Assembly: GCA_032055545.1 (NCBI GenBank) | Contig: DAMBQR010000008.1 | Coordinates: 1-64,000, forward strand | Length of the DNA: 64,000 nucleotides | Reading direction: 5' to 3' | DNA from: Pseudescherichia sp032055545 | GTDB taxonomy: Bacteria; Pseudomonadota; Gammaproteobacteria; Enterobacterales; Enterobacteriaceae | In this document: positions 41,637 to 50,740 of the stretch, one piece after another | Layout of the letters: every line of letters starts with the position of its first letter | Position numbering within the stretch: the first letter of the stretch is position 1 | The notes under the pieces: model-generated | Told to the model about the DNA's origin: nothing | The model's database searches: none | What the model saw: only the letters and a program-made list of their open reading frames with translations | Position numbers and translations under genes: made by a program

Positions 41637-44320
41637 CAGACGAGCCGTTGCGTCCCGATCCCGATCGCCTGCTGGAGCAGACCAGCAGCACGCATCGCGG
41701 CAGGCTGAAGATCTTTTTCGGGGCCTGCGCGGGAGTGGGCAAAACGTTCGCCATGCTCGCCGAAGCGCAGCGCCTGCGGACGCAGGGGCTGGACATTGTT
41801 GCTGGGGTGGTAGAGACCCACGGCCGTAAAGAGACGGCGACGATGCTGGAGAGCCTGTCGGCTCTGCCGCTAAACGTCACTAACCATCGGGGGCGGCGTC
41901 TGGCAGAGTTCGACCTCGATGGAGCACTGGCCCGGCGTCCGGCACTGATCCTGATGGACGAGCTGGCTCATACCAACGCCCCCGGCTCCCGCCACCCGAA
42001 GCGCTGGCAGGATGTTGACGAGCTGCTGGAGGCGGGGATCGACGTCTTCACCACCCTCAACGTGCAGCATCTGGAGAGCCTGAACGACGTCGTAAGCGGC
42101 GTGACCGGGATCCAGGTGCGAGAGACCGTGCCGGATCCCTTTTTTGACGCCGCCGATGACGTGGTGCTGGTTGATCTGCCCCCGGACGATCTCCGCCAGC
42201 GCCTGCACGAGGGCAAGGTCTATATGGGCGGTCAGGCTGAACGCGCCATCGAGCACTTTTTCCGCAAGGGCAACCTGATCGCCCTGCGCGAGCTGGCTCT
42301 GCGGCGCACCGCCGACCGCGTCGATTCCCAGATGCGTGCCTGGCGCGACCACCAGGGACTGGAGAAGGTCTGGCATACCCGTGATGCCATTCTGCTCTGT
42401 ATCGGCCACGGCCAGGGCAATGAGAAACTGGTGCGTACCGCCGCGCGGCTGGCGGCAAAGCTGGGCAGCGTCTGGCATGCGGTCTACGTCGAGACGCCGA
42501 CCCTGCACAAGCTGCCCGCCCACCGGCGGCGGGCCATTTTGAGCGCCCTGCGGCTGGCGCAGTCGCTGGGCGCGGAGACCGCGACCCTTGCCGATCCGGC
42601 GGAGGAGCAGGCCGTGCTGCGCTACGCCCGGGAGCATAACCTGGGTAAAATCGTCATTGGCCGTCAGGGCCAGCGTCGCTGGTGGCATCCCCCCTCCTTC
42701 GCCGAGCGCCTTGCCCGCCATGCGCCCGATCTCGATCTGCTCGTCGTCGCCCTTGAAGAGAGCGCGACCCCCTTCCCTCCGCGCAACGCCGATGCCCGGC
42801 CGCTGATGGAGAGGTGGCGGGTACAGATCACCGGCGGCCTGATGGCCATTGCCCTTTGCGCCCTGATTACCTTTATTGCCAGCCAGTGGCTTGTCGCTTT
42901 CGACGCCGCTAACCTGGTCATGCTCTACCTGCTGGGTGTCGTGATCGTTGCCCTGCTCTACGGACGCTGGCCCTCGGTGCTGGCGACCATTATTAACGTC
43001 ATTAGCTTCGATCTCTTTTTTATCGCCCCGCACGGCACGCTGGCGGTCTCCGACGTACAGTATCTGCTGACCTTTGGCGTGATGCTGACGGTGGGGTTGG
43101 TGATTGGCAACCTGACGGCAGGGGTGCGCTATCAGGCCCGCATTGCCCGCTACCGCGAGCAGCGAACCCGCCACCTGTATGAGATGTCGAAAGCGCTGGC
43201 GGTGGGACGCAGCGAGCAGGATGTTGCCCTCACCGGCGAGAGATTTATCCAGTCTACCTTCCATGCCCGCAGCCAGATCCTGCTTCCGGACGAGAGGGGT
43301 AAGCTGCGGGCGTTAACCCCTGTACAGAGCATGACCCCATGGGATGAGGCCATCGCCCAATGGAGCCTGAGCAAAGGCCTGCCTGCTGGCGCCGGTACCG
43401 ATACCCTACCCGGCGTGCCTTATCTTATTCTGCCTCTAAAAAACGGCGATAAAACCCGAGGGGTGGCGATCGTCGAGCCAGCCAGCCTGCGCCAGCTGAT
43501 GATCCCCGAGCAGCAGCGGCTGCTGGAGACCTTCGCCCTGCTGGTGGCCAGCGCGCTGGAGCGGCTGGCGTTAACCACCAGCGAGCAGCACGCGAGACTC
43601 ACCAGCGAGCGGGAGAGTATTCGCCACTCCCTGCTGGCGGCGCTCTCTCATGATCTGCGCACCCCGCTGACCGTGCTGTTTGGCCAGGCAGAGATTTTAA
43701 CTCTCGATCTGGCAAGCGAAGGATCGCAGCGCGCCCCGCAGGCCAGTGAGATCCGCCAGCAGGTGCTGAGTATGACCCGGCTGGTAAATAACCTGCTCGA
43801 TATGGCGCGCATCCAGTCCGGTGGCTTTAATCTGAAACTGGAGTGGCTGACGCTGGAGGAGATTGTCGGTAGCGCCCTGCAGGCGCTGGATCCCATCAGC
43901 GGCGGGCGAGCGGTTCAGCTGGACCTGCCCGATCCGCTAATGCTGGTGCAGGTGGACGGCCCGCTGTTTGAGCGTGTGCTGGTCAACCTGGTAGAGAACG
44001 CGATGAAGTACGCCGGGCCTGCGGCGGCGATCGGCATTAACGCCTGGCGGGATGAGAACCAGCTTCAGCTGGAGGTGTGGGACAGCGGGCCGGGTATTCC
44101 GGCGGGACAGGAGCAGGAAATCTTTGCCAAATTCGCCCGGGGTAACAAAGAGTCGTCTATCCCAGGCGTTGGGCTGGGGCTGGCTATCTGTGAAGCCATC
44201 GTTGAGGTTCACGGCGGCACGATTAGCGTAGCAAACCGGCCTAAGGGGGGAGCACGCTTTCGTGTTACACTCCCGCAAACAGCGCCGCCAGGGCTTGATG
44301 AGTTAACCGGAGAAGCGTGA
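41633..44320 (+). CDS. kdpD: KdpD, K+-responsive sensor histidine kinase
   Basis: KdpD senses low K+ or ionic stress and phosphorylates KdpE. The 895-residue product has an N-terminal KdpD domain with Walker A FGACAGVGKTFAML (~residue 28) and Walker B-like LILMDELAHTNAPGSRHP, a universal-stress-like domain (~250-370), four clustered transmembrane helices (~400-500), a GAF-like region, then the kinase: H-box LLAALSHDLRTPLTVLFGQ (phosphorylated His near residue 673), N-box NLVENAMKYAG and G-boxes DSGPGIP and GVGLGLAI. It overlaps both kdpC and kdpE. Confidence 0.97.
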   Translation: MTDEPLRPDPDRLLEQTSSTHRGRLKIFFGACAGVGKTFAMLAEAQRLRTQGLDIVAGVVETHGRKETATMLESLSALPLNVTNHRGRRLAEFDLDGALARRPALILMDELAHTNAPGSRHPKRWQDVDELLEAGIDVFTTLNVQHLESLNDVVSGVTGIQVRETVPDPFFDAADDVVLVDLPPDDLRQRLHEGKVYMGGQAERAIEHFFRKGNLIALRELALRRTADRVDSQMRAWRDHQGLEKVWHTRDAILLCIGHGQGNEKLVRTAARLAAKLGSVWHAVYVETPTLHKLPAHRRRAILSALRLAQSLGAETATLADPAEEQAVLRYAREHNLGKIVIGRQGQRRWWHPPSFAERLARHAPDLDLLVVALEESATPFPPRNADARPLMERWRVQITGGLMAIALCALITFIASQWLVAFDAANLVMLYLLGVVIVALLYGRWPSVLATIINVISFDLFFIAPHGTLAVSDVQYLLTFGVMLTVGLVIGNLTAGVRYQARIARYREQRTRHLYEMSKALAVGRSEQDVALTGERFIQSTFHARSQILLPDERGKLRALTPVQSMTPWDEAIAQWSLSKGLPAGAGTDTLPGVPYLILPLKNGDKTRGVAIVEPASLRQLMIPEQQRLLETFALLVASALERLALTTSEQHARLTSERESIRHSLLAALSHDLRTPLTVLFGQAEILTLDLASEGSQRAPQASEIRQQVLSMTRLVNNLLDMARIQSGGFNLKLEWLTLEEIVGSALQALDPISGGRAVQLDLPDPLMLVQVDGPLFERVLVNLVENAMKYAGPAAAIGINAWRDENQLQLEVWDSGPGIPAGQEQEIFAKFARGNKESSIPGVGLGLAICEAIVEVHGGTISVANRPKGGARFRVTLPQTAPPGLDELTGEA

Positions 44321-44994
44321 TTACTATTTTAATCGTTGAGGATGAGCAGGCCATTGTTCGCTTTGTGCGCGCCGCACTGGAGGCCGATGGCCTGCGGGTA
44401 CACGAAGCGCAGACGATGCAGCGTGGCCTGCTGGAAGCGGCGACGCGCAAGCCCGATGCGATTATCCTCGACCTCGGCCTGCCCGACGGGGACGGCCTCG
44501 ATTTTATCCGCGACCTGCGCCAGTGGAGCCAGACGCCCATTATCGTGCTTTCGGCCCGCGCTGAAGAGCAGGATAAAATTGCCGCCCTTGACGCCGGGGC
44601 GGATGACTATCTCAGCAAGCCGTTTGGTATTGGTGAGCTGCAGGCGCGCCTGCGTGTCGCATTACGCCGTCACGGTAGCAGCAGCCAGAGCGATCCGCTG
44701 GTGACCTTCTCCAATGTGCGCGTTGACCTGGCCGCCAGGCGTATTCAGCGCGGCGAGGAGGAGATCCACCTGACCCCCATCGAGTTTCGCCTGCTGGCGG
44801 TGCTGATAGGCCACCACGGCAAAGTGCTCACCCAGCGGCAGCTGCTGCGGGAGGTGTGGGGACCCAACGCGGTTGAACACAGCCACTATCTGCGTATCTA
44901 TATGGGCCACCTGCGCCAGAAGCTGGAAAACGATCCGGCCCGCCCGCGTCACTTTATTACCGAAACCGGCATTGGCTACCGCTTTATGCTGTAA
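44317..44994 (+). CDS. kdpE: KdpE, response regulator of kdpFABC
   Basis: KdpE is an OmpR/PhoB-type regulator that activates kdpFABC. Translation starts at a GTG overlapping the kdpD stop, giving 225 residues as in E. coli. The receiver domain has the acidic pocket (VEDEQ), the phosphorylated Asp in AIILDLGLPDGDG near residue 52 and the conserved Lys in LSKPFGIGEL. The C-terminal winged helix spans about residues 130-225 (LTPIEFRLLAVLIGHHGKVLT). The predicted operator lies upstream of kdpF. Confidence 0.97.
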   Translation: MITILIVEDEQAIVRFVRAALEADGLRVHEAQTMQRGLLEAATRKPDAIILDLGLPDGDGLDFIRDLRQWSQTPIIVLSARAEEQDKIAALDAGADDYLSKPFGIGELQARLRVALRRHGSSSQSDPLVTFSNVRVDLAARRIQRGEEEIHLTPIEFRLLAVLIGHHGKVLTQRQLLREVWGPNAVEHSHYLRIYMGHLRQKLENDPARPRHFITETGIGYRFML

Positions 44995-45238
44995 ATATAA
45001 CTCTTTTTTAGCGTAATATTTAATCTCACGGAATAATCCCATCATTTTAAATAAGCACATAATTAATATAAATATTATTTTCTATTCTATTTTTATTGAT
45101 CAACTTCACGGCGAAATTTAATTCCACCGATAAAATGGCCCGCGAAACCAGTTAGATTCAAGCTCTATCCCAACCTGTAAAATCAATCCTTTATAATAAG
45201 GATTGCGGGACAACTATTAACTAAAAAAAGGACATATT
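44995..45238. promoter_or_regulatory. kdpE-speF spacer with a TATAAT-loop inverted repeat
   Basis: This 244-nt AT-rich spacer precedes speF. A perfect 8-bp inverted repeat, CAATCCTT (45184-45191) and AAGGATTG (45198-45205), encloses TATAAT, so it could be an operator over a -10 box or an mRNA hairpin. A six-codon frame (MARETS) at 45135 is probably chance. The arginine- and histidine-rich speFL leader peptide found upstream of E. coli speF was not recognised. Confidence 0.5.
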
Positions 45239-47398
45239 ATGCAACGCTTGAAAATAGCGGCCAGCCGCGCCTGCCACGACTTTATCGCTACCCGCCGTGA
45301 TATTATCGATCTGCACAGCAGTGACTTTATTGACGTCGCCGCCGCCGTACTCTCTATTAACGATATTCATAAAGGGATGGTGGAAAAGATTGAAGAGACC
45401 GGATTTAATATTCCCATCTTTGTGATGACTCACGAGGCAGAATGTGTTCCGGCAACTTATCTTCCCGATATTTACGGCGTCTTCCAGTACGGTAATGCCA
45501 CCAGGGAATATTATGGTCGTCAGCTTGAGGCCGCCGCGCTGAAATATGAGCGTGGTTTGCGCCCGCCTTTCTTTAGCGCCTTAACGGACTATGTCAAGCA
45601 GGGTAACAGCGCCTTTGACTGCCCGGGGCACCAGGGCGGGCAGTTTTTCCGCCGCCATCCCGCCGGCAACCAGTTTGTCGATTTCTTTGGCGAAGCGCTG
45701 TTCCGGGCCGATCTCTGTAACGCCGACGTGGCGATGGGCGATCTGCTGATCCACGAGGGCGCGCCCTGCCTGGCCCAGCAGCATGCGGCAAAGGTGTTTA
45801 ACGCCGATAAAACCTACTTTGTTCTCAACGGCACCTCGTCAGCGAACAAGGTGGTGCTTAACGCCCTGCTGGCGCCGGGAGATCTGGTGCTGTTCGATCG
45901 CAACAACCACAAATCTAACCACCACGGCGCGCTGCTACAGGCAGGTGCTACGCCGATCTATCTGGAGACGGCGCGTAACCCCTACGGCTTTATCGGCGGC
46001 ATTGACGCGCACTGCTTTGAAGAGCCATACCTGCGTGAGCTGATAGCTGAGGTCGCTCCAGAGCATGCCCAGCGCCAGCGTCCCTTCCGCCTGGCGGTGA
46101 TCCAGCTCGGCACCTATGACGGTACCATCTACAATGCCCGTCAGGTAGTGGACAACATTGGTCACCTCTGCGACTACATCCTGTTTGACTCGGCCTGGGT
46201 GGGTTACGAGCAGTTTATTCCGATGATGGCCGACTGTTCGCCGCTGCTGCTGGATCTCAACGAGAACGATCCCGGCATTCTGGTTACGCAGTCGGTGCAT
46301 AAACAGCAGGCGGGCTTCTCCCAGACCTCGCAGATCCATAAGAAGGATAGCCACATCAAGGGCCAGCCGCGCTACGTTCCGCACAAGCGCCTGAACAACG
46401 CCTTTATGATGCACGCCTCCACCAGCCCCTTCTATCCGCTCTTCGCCGCGCTGGACGTTAACGCCCGCATGCATGAGGGCGAGAGCGGCAAACGAATGTG
46501 GATGCGCTGCGTCGAGCAGGGCGTCGAGGCCCGTAAGATGATCCTCAATCAGTGCAAGTTTATCCGTCCTTTCATTCCGACAACGGTAGAGGGTCGTCCG
46601 TGGGAGTCCTACAACACCGCTGAGATCGCCCGCGATCTGCGCTTCTTCCACTTCGTCCCCGGCGAAAACTGGCACGCCTTTGAGGGCTATGCGCCGCACC
46701 AGTATTTTATCGATCCCTGCAAGCTGCTGCTGACCACGCCAGGCATTGATGCCGCCACCGGTGAGTATGAGGCGTTTGGCGTTCCGGCGACGATCCTCGC
46801 CAACTACCTGCGCGAAAACGGCGTGGTGCCAGAGAAGTGCGATCTTAACTCCATCCTCTTCCTGCTGACGCCTGCGGAAGATATGGGCAAACTGCAGCAG
46901 CTGGTGGCCCGGCTGGCGCAGTTTGAGACGCTGCTGGCCAGCGATGCGCTTCTGCAGGACGTGCTGCCGTCGATCTACCACCAGCACCCACAGCGCTACG
47001 CGGGTTACACCCTGCGCCAGCTCTGTCAGGAGATGCACGATCTCTACGCACGCAACAACGTTAAACAGCTGCAAAAAGAGATGTTCCGCAAAGCCTGCCT
47101 GCCGCCAGTGCGCATGTCGCCCCAGGAGGCCAACTACGCCTTTATTCGCGGCGAGAGCGAGCTGGTGCTGCTGAGCGAGGCCGAGGGACGGATCGCCGCC
47201 GAGGGTGCGCTCCCCTATCCGCCTGGGGTGCTGTGCGTCGTGCCGGGTGAGGTTTGGGGCGGTTCGGTACTGCGCTACTTTACCGCGCTTGAAGAGGGGA
47301 TCAACCTGCTGCCGGGCTTCGCACCGGAGCTACAGGGGGTCTACATTCAGGAGCATGAGGGACGGAAAGCGGTGTGGTGTAACGTGATCAAAGAGTAA
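45239..47398 (+). CDS. speF: Ornithine decarboxylase, inducible type
   Basis: The 719-residue product is a fold-type I PLP-dependent ornithine decarboxylase that makes putrescine. It has an N-terminal receiver-like wing domain (~1-105), the decarboxylase start DCPGHQGGQFFRRHPAGNQF, the PLP-lysine motif TQSVHKQQAGFSQTSQIHKKD near residue 355 (21 residues), and a C-terminal domain ending EGINLLPGFAPELQG. It resembles SpeF more than SpeC, and it sits at the speF position next to kdpE. E. coli SpeF is 732 residues; the 13-residue difference is mainly a shorter C-terminus. The putrescine-ornithine antiporter gene potE, normally next, is absent, so the acid-resistance role may be lost or served by an unlinked antiporter. 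Confidence 0.93.
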   Translation: MQRLKIAASRACHDFIATRRDIIDLHSSDFIDVAAAVLSINDIHKGMVEKIEETGFNIPIFVMTHEAECVPATYLPDIYGVFQYGNATREYYGRQLEAAALKYERGLRPPFFSALTDYVKQGNSAFDCPGHQGGQFFRRHPAGNQFVDFFGEALFRADLCNADVAMGDLLIHEGAPCLAQQHAAKVFNADKTYFVLNGTSSANKVVLNALLAPGDLVLFDRNNHKSNHHGALLQAGATPIYLETARNPYGFIGGIDAHCFEEPYLRELIAEVAPEHAQRQRPFRLAVIQLGTYDGTIYNARQVVDNIGHLCDYILFDSAWVGYEQFIPMMADCSPLLLDLNENDPGILVTQSVHKQQAGFSQTSQIHKKDSHIKGQPRYVPHKRLNNAFMMHASTSPFYPLFAALDVNARMHEGESGKRMWMRCVEQGVEARKMILNQCKFIRPFIPTTVEGRPWESYNTAEIARDLRFFHFVPGENWHAFEGYAPHQYFIDPCKLLLTTPGIDAATGEYEAFGVPATILANYLRENGVVPEKCDLNSILFLLTPAEDMGKLQQLVARLAQFETLLASDALLQDVLPSIYHQHPQRYAGYTLRQLCQEMHDLYARNNVKQLQKEMFRKACLPPVRMSPQEANYAFIRGESELVLLSEAEGRIAAEGALPYPPGVLCVVPGEVWGGSVLRYFTALEEGINLLPGFAPELQGVYIQEHEGRKAVWCNVIKE

Positions 47399-47420
47399 GA
47401 GCCAGACCGGTAAGTATCAG

Positions 47421-47445
47421 GCCCGGCAGCGCGATGCTGCCGGGC
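47421..47445. terminator. Strong hairpin between convergent speF and pgm
   Basis: A perfect 10-bp stem (GCCCGGCAGC and GCTGCCGGGC, 5-nt loop) lies in the 58-nt space between the stop codons. No T-run flanks it. It looks like a REP-derived stem serving as a two-way transcript end. Confidence 0.6.
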
Positions 47446-47456
47446 GCTTAACCGCA

Positions 47457-49097
47457 TCAGGCGTTTTTCAGCACTTCGCTAACAATCTCTACCGCTTCTT
47501 TCTCAATCAGCTTACGGTGCTCTTCACCGAGGAAGCTTTCACAGTAAATTTTGTAGGCATCTTCCGTACCTGACGGACGTGCGGCAAACCAGCCGTTGTC
47601 GGTCATCACCTTCAGCCCGCCAATAGATGCACCGTTACCCGGCGCAGCGGTCAGACGCGCCGTGATCGGATCCCCTGCCAGCTGGCTGGCGCTGACCATC
47701 TCCGGCGACAGCTTCGACAGCGCGGCTTTCTGCGCTGAGGTTGCTCCGGCCTGCAGACGGTTATAGCTCGGCGCGCCAAAGCGCTCGGCCAGCTCATCGT
47801 AGTGCTGCTGCGGGTTTTTGCCGGTGACGGCGGTAATCTCTGCCGCCAGCAGGCACATGATAATGCCGTCTTTATCGGTGGACCACGGGGTGCCATCAAA
47901 GCGCAGGAACGAGGCCCCGGCGCTCTCTTCGCCGCCGAAACCGAAGCTGCCGTCGTGCAGACCATCAACAAACCACTTGAAGCCAACCGGCACTTCCACC
48001 AGCTTACGGCCCAGATCGTTGACCACGCGGTCAATCATCGCCGAGGAGACCAGGGTTTTTCCCACCGCCACCTCTTTGCCCCACTGCGGACGATGCTGGA
48101 ACAGGTAGTTGATGGCCACTGCCAGGTAGTGGTTCGGGTTCATCAGCCCCGCCGGGGTGACTATGCCGTGACGGTCATAGTCCGGATCGTTGGCAAAGGC
48201 CAGATCGAACCTGTCGCGCAGCGCCAGCAGGCCCGCCATCGCACACTCAGAGGAGCAGTCCATACGGATCGCGCCATCTTTGTCGAGATGCATAAAGCGG
48301 AAGGTCTGATCGACCTGATCGTTAACGATGGTCAGATCCAGCTTGTAGTACTCGGCAATACGCTTCCAGTACTCAATACCGGAGCCGCCCAGCGGATCGA
48401 CGCCCAGCTTGAGGCCCGCTTTCTGGATGGCTGCCATATCGACGATCTCGGCCAGGCCTTCGATAAAGGGCTGGACCAAGTCTTTTTCGGTCACGCGCCC
48501 CGAAGTCATGGCTTCGTCCAGGGTCATACGTTTAACCCCTTCCAGACCAGCTGCCAGCAGCGCGTTAGCGCGATCCTCTACCACCTTAGTGACGTTAGTA
48601 TCGGCCGGGCCACCGTTAGGCGGGTTGTATTTGATACCGCCATCTTCCGGCGGGTTATGTGAAGGGGTGATGACGATCCCGTCAGCCTGCGCACCGCCCT
48701 GCTTGTTGTGCTCAAGGATAGCATTCGATACCGCAGGCGTTGGCGTAAAGCCGTTGTTCTCCTGCACGATGATATCTACGCCGTTGGCAGCCAGCACCTC
48801 CAGCACGGAGATAAACGCTGGCTCGGAGAGCGCATGGGTATCTTTGCCGACATAGCACGGCCCGGTGACGCCGTTTTTAGCGCGCTCTTCGGCAATCGCC
48901 TGGGCAATCGCCAGAATGTGCGGTTCGTTGAAGCTGTGGCGTACCGAGCTGCCGCGGTGGCCAGAGGTACCAAATTTTACCGCATGTTCGCTATTGCCCG
49001 TTTCCGGCTTCAGCACGTAGTACTGCGCGGTAAGCTGAGCGACGTTAATCAGATCGCCCTGTTGTGCAGGCTGCCCTGCGCGTTCATGGTTTGCCAT
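47457..49097 (-). CDS. pgm: Phosphoglucomutase
   Basis: Pgm interconverts glucose-1-phosphate and glucose-6-phosphate for glycogen, UDP-glucose and galactose metabolism. The start at 49097 (MANHERAGQPAQQGD) gives 546 residues, the E. coli length; a seven-residue upstream extension is not conserved. The phosphoserine loop GIVITPSHNPPEDGG lies near residue 146, the Mg2+ loop DPDYDRHG near 305, the sugar-binding GGEESAGAS near 393 and the phosphate-binding ARPSGTEDAYKIY near 515. It lies 24 nt after seqA on the same strand. Confidence 0.97.
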   Translation of the reverse strand: MANHERAGQPAQQGDLINVAQLTAQYYVLKPETGNSEHAVKFGTSGHRGSSVRHSFNEPHILAIAQAIAEERAKNGVTGPCYVGKDTHALSEPAFISVLEVLAANGVDIIVQENNGFTPTPAVSNAILEHNKQGGAQADGIVITPSHNPPEDGGIKYNPPNGGPADTNVTKVVEDRANALLAAGLEGVKRMTLDEAMTSGRVTEKDLVQPFIEGLAEIVDMAAIQKAGLKLGVDPLGGSGIEYWKRIAEYYKLDLTIVNDQVDQTFRFMHLDKDGAIRMDCSSECAMAGLLALRDRFDLAFANDPDYDRHGIVTPAGLMNPNHYLAVAINYLFQHRPQWGKEVAVGKTLVSSAMIDRVVNDLGRKLVEVPVGFKWFVDGLHDGSFGFGGEESAGASFLRFDGTPWSTDKDGIIMCLLAAEITAVTGKNPQQHYDELAERFGAPSYNRLQAGATSAQKAALSKLSPEMVSASQLAGDPITARLTAAPGNGASIGGLKVMTDNGWFAARPSGTEDAYKIYCESFLGEEHRKLIEKEAVEIVSEVLKNA

Positions 49098-49121
49098 TGC
49101 CTGATCCTTCTTATGCAAGGG

Positions 49122-49667
49122 TTAAATTGTGCCGCAAACCTTGTCAATCAGCTCCGCCGGGAACTGCATCGACTGCATGATATGCTCCACCATGCTGCGT
49201 TTACGGTCCGTATTGGTATTCGTGATCACCCAGTATGGCGTATTTGCCAGGTGCTTAGGCTTGGTCTGTGCCCCGTTTTGCAACAGCGTCTGCTCATCAC
49301 CCGCAAAGTAGACGCGGGTGCGGCCATGCAGGGACTCCGTCGCCTCGGCAAACGCTTTATCATCCAATGAATAGAGTGTAGACAGCACCAGCATGAAGCG
49401 GTTGACCGCTTTTCTCTGTTCTGCATATTCATCAGACAGCAGCAGCTCGCGCATGGCACGGACCTTGTCTTTCACAGGATTAGCCGGCTTCACCTCGGCC
49501 GGGACGTTGACAATGGCGGCCTCTTTCGGGGCGGTGGCCGCTGGCCTGCTGCCGTTGGCGGTAAACTTCAGCATCCGCCGTAAAATCTCGGATGCGCTCT
49601 CGCCGATGTGTTTGGTGTGGCTAGCAATATAGCTGTAAAGCTCATCATCAACTTCGATCGTTTTCAT
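49122..49667 (-). CDS. seqA: SeqA, negative regulator of replication initiation
   Basis: SeqA binds hemimethylated GATC sites and sequesters oriC after initiation. The start at 49667 (MKTIEVDDELYSYIASHTKHIGESASEILRRML region) gives 181 residues as in E. coli; an upstream ATG adds 11 residues that are not conserved. The N-terminal oligomerisation helix, a variable linker (~35-60) with Ala/Pro, and the C-terminal DNA-binding domain (ESLHGRTRVYFAGDEQTLL, PYWVITNTNTDRKR) are all present. It is cotranscribed with pgm and divergent from ybfF. Confidence 0.96.
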   Translation of the reverse strand: MKTIEVDDELYSYIASHTKHIGESASEILRRMLKFTANGSRPAATAPKEAAIVNVPAEVKPANPVKDKVRAMRELLLSDEYAEQRKAVNRFMLVLSTLYSLDDKAFAEATESLHGRTRVYFAGDEQTLLQNGAQTKPKHLANTPYWVITNTNTDRKRSMVEHIMQSMQFPAELIDKVCGTI

Positions 49668-49837
49668 TTTAATCCAGTGGAGTATCTTATCTGAATACAA
49701 GCTGTTGGGATTATAGGCGAAATCTCAACAACGGTTAGCGTCAGGCAAAAGTCGGTTCGCATCGACCCCTTGCAGCCAGGCGGCAGAATGGTCAACATAA
49801 TACCCTAACCCGACAGAGCGAAAAAAAGAACTTTGCC

Positions 49838-50611
49838 ATGAAATTGAATACCCGAGCGCAATCTGCACAACATCCGCACAACAATTCTCCCATTGTTCTG
49901 GTCCATGGTCTGTTTGGCAGCCTGGACAACCTCGGCGTGCTGGCACGCGATCTGGTAAACGATCACGATATCATTCAGGTGGATATGCGCAACCATGGTC
50001 TCTCTCCCCGCTCGCCGGAGATGAACTACCCGGCCATGGCGCAGGATCTGCTCGATACTCTCAACGCCGAGGGCCTGGAGAAGGCGACCTTTATTGGCCA
50101 CTCCATGGGCGGCAAGGCGGTCATGGCGCTTACTGCGATCGCGCCTGAACGAATCGACCAGCTGGTGGCCATTGATATTGCGCCAGTTAACTATCAGGTA
50201 CGCCGCCACGATGAAATTTTTGCCGCTATCAAGGCGGTGACGGCTGCCGGAGCCACCCGCCGCCAGCAGGCTGCCGCCCTGATGCGCCAGACGCTACACG
50301 AAGAGGGGGTGATTCAGTTTCTTCTGAAATCCTTTATTGACGGCGAGTGGCGCTTCAACGTGCCGGTGCTGTGGGATCGCTATGAGGATATCGTTGGCTG
50401 GCAGACCGTGCCCGCCTGGGATCGTCCGGCGCTGTTTGTCCGCGGCGGTCAATCACCCTACGTCACCGAGGCGCACCGCGATGCGCTGCTCGCCCAGTTC
50501 CCGCAGGCACGGGCGCACGTCATTGCCGGTGCGGGTCACTGGGTGCACGCTGAAAAGCCCGAGGCGGTGCTGCGGGCGATCCGCCGCTATCTGGCGAGCG
50601 ATGCCGGCTGA
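49838..50611 (+). CDS. ybfF: YbfF, alpha/beta-hydrolase esterase
   Basis: YbfF is a cytoplasmic alpha/beta hydrolase with esterase activity on acyl thioesters and similar substrates in E. coli; its cellular substrate is unclear. The 257-residue product has the oxyanion segment LVHGLFGS (~residue 21), the nucleophile elbow GHSMGG with Ser89, and the catalytic His in GAGHWVHAEKPE near residue 234. Its length is typical. It is divergent from seqA, and its stop codon lies within the degenerate LexA-like element ahead of ybfE. Confidence 0.95.
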   Translation: MKLNTRAQSAQHPHNNSPIVLVHGLFGSLDNLGVLARDLVNDHDIIQVDMRNHGLSPRSPEMNYPAMAQDLLDTLNAEGLEKATFIGHSMGGKAVMALTAIAPERIDQLVAIDIAPVNYQVRRHDEIFAAIKAVTAAGATRRQQAAALMRQTLHEEGVIQFLLKSFIDGEWRFNVPVLWDRYEDIVGWQTVPAWDRPALFVRGGQSPYVTEAHRDALLAQFPQARAHVIAGAGHWVHAEKPEAVLRAIRRYLASDAG

Positions 50612-50625
50612 TTAAAAACCCGGCG
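50606..50625 (+). promoter_or_regulatory. Degenerate LexA-like box upstream of ybfE
   Basis: GGCTGATTAAAAACCCGGCG has the layout of a LexA box (CTG-N10-CAG) and the A/T-rich core reported upstream of E. coli ybfE, but the second half-site reads CGG in place of CAG. It overlaps the ybfF stop and lies 116 nt before the ybfE start. LexA affinity is probably reduced. Confidence 0.5.
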
Positions 50626-50740
50626 ACCGGACGCCGCAAGGCTTACGGTCGTTGGCGTCCCTGCTCTGCTGATGTATGATGGCGCGCTAATCGCGCAGGG
50701 TTACCCTGGCAGCCTGTTTTCCCCGACGTCACCCAAAATC

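Noticed and set aside
41870..43264. 464-codon minus-strand frame antisense to kdpD
   Set aside because: GC-rich shadow of kdpD without ribosome site or recognisable domain.
45135..45155. Six-codon frame upstream of speF as a leader peptide
   Set aside because: Too short, not Arg/His rich, and without the features of speFL.
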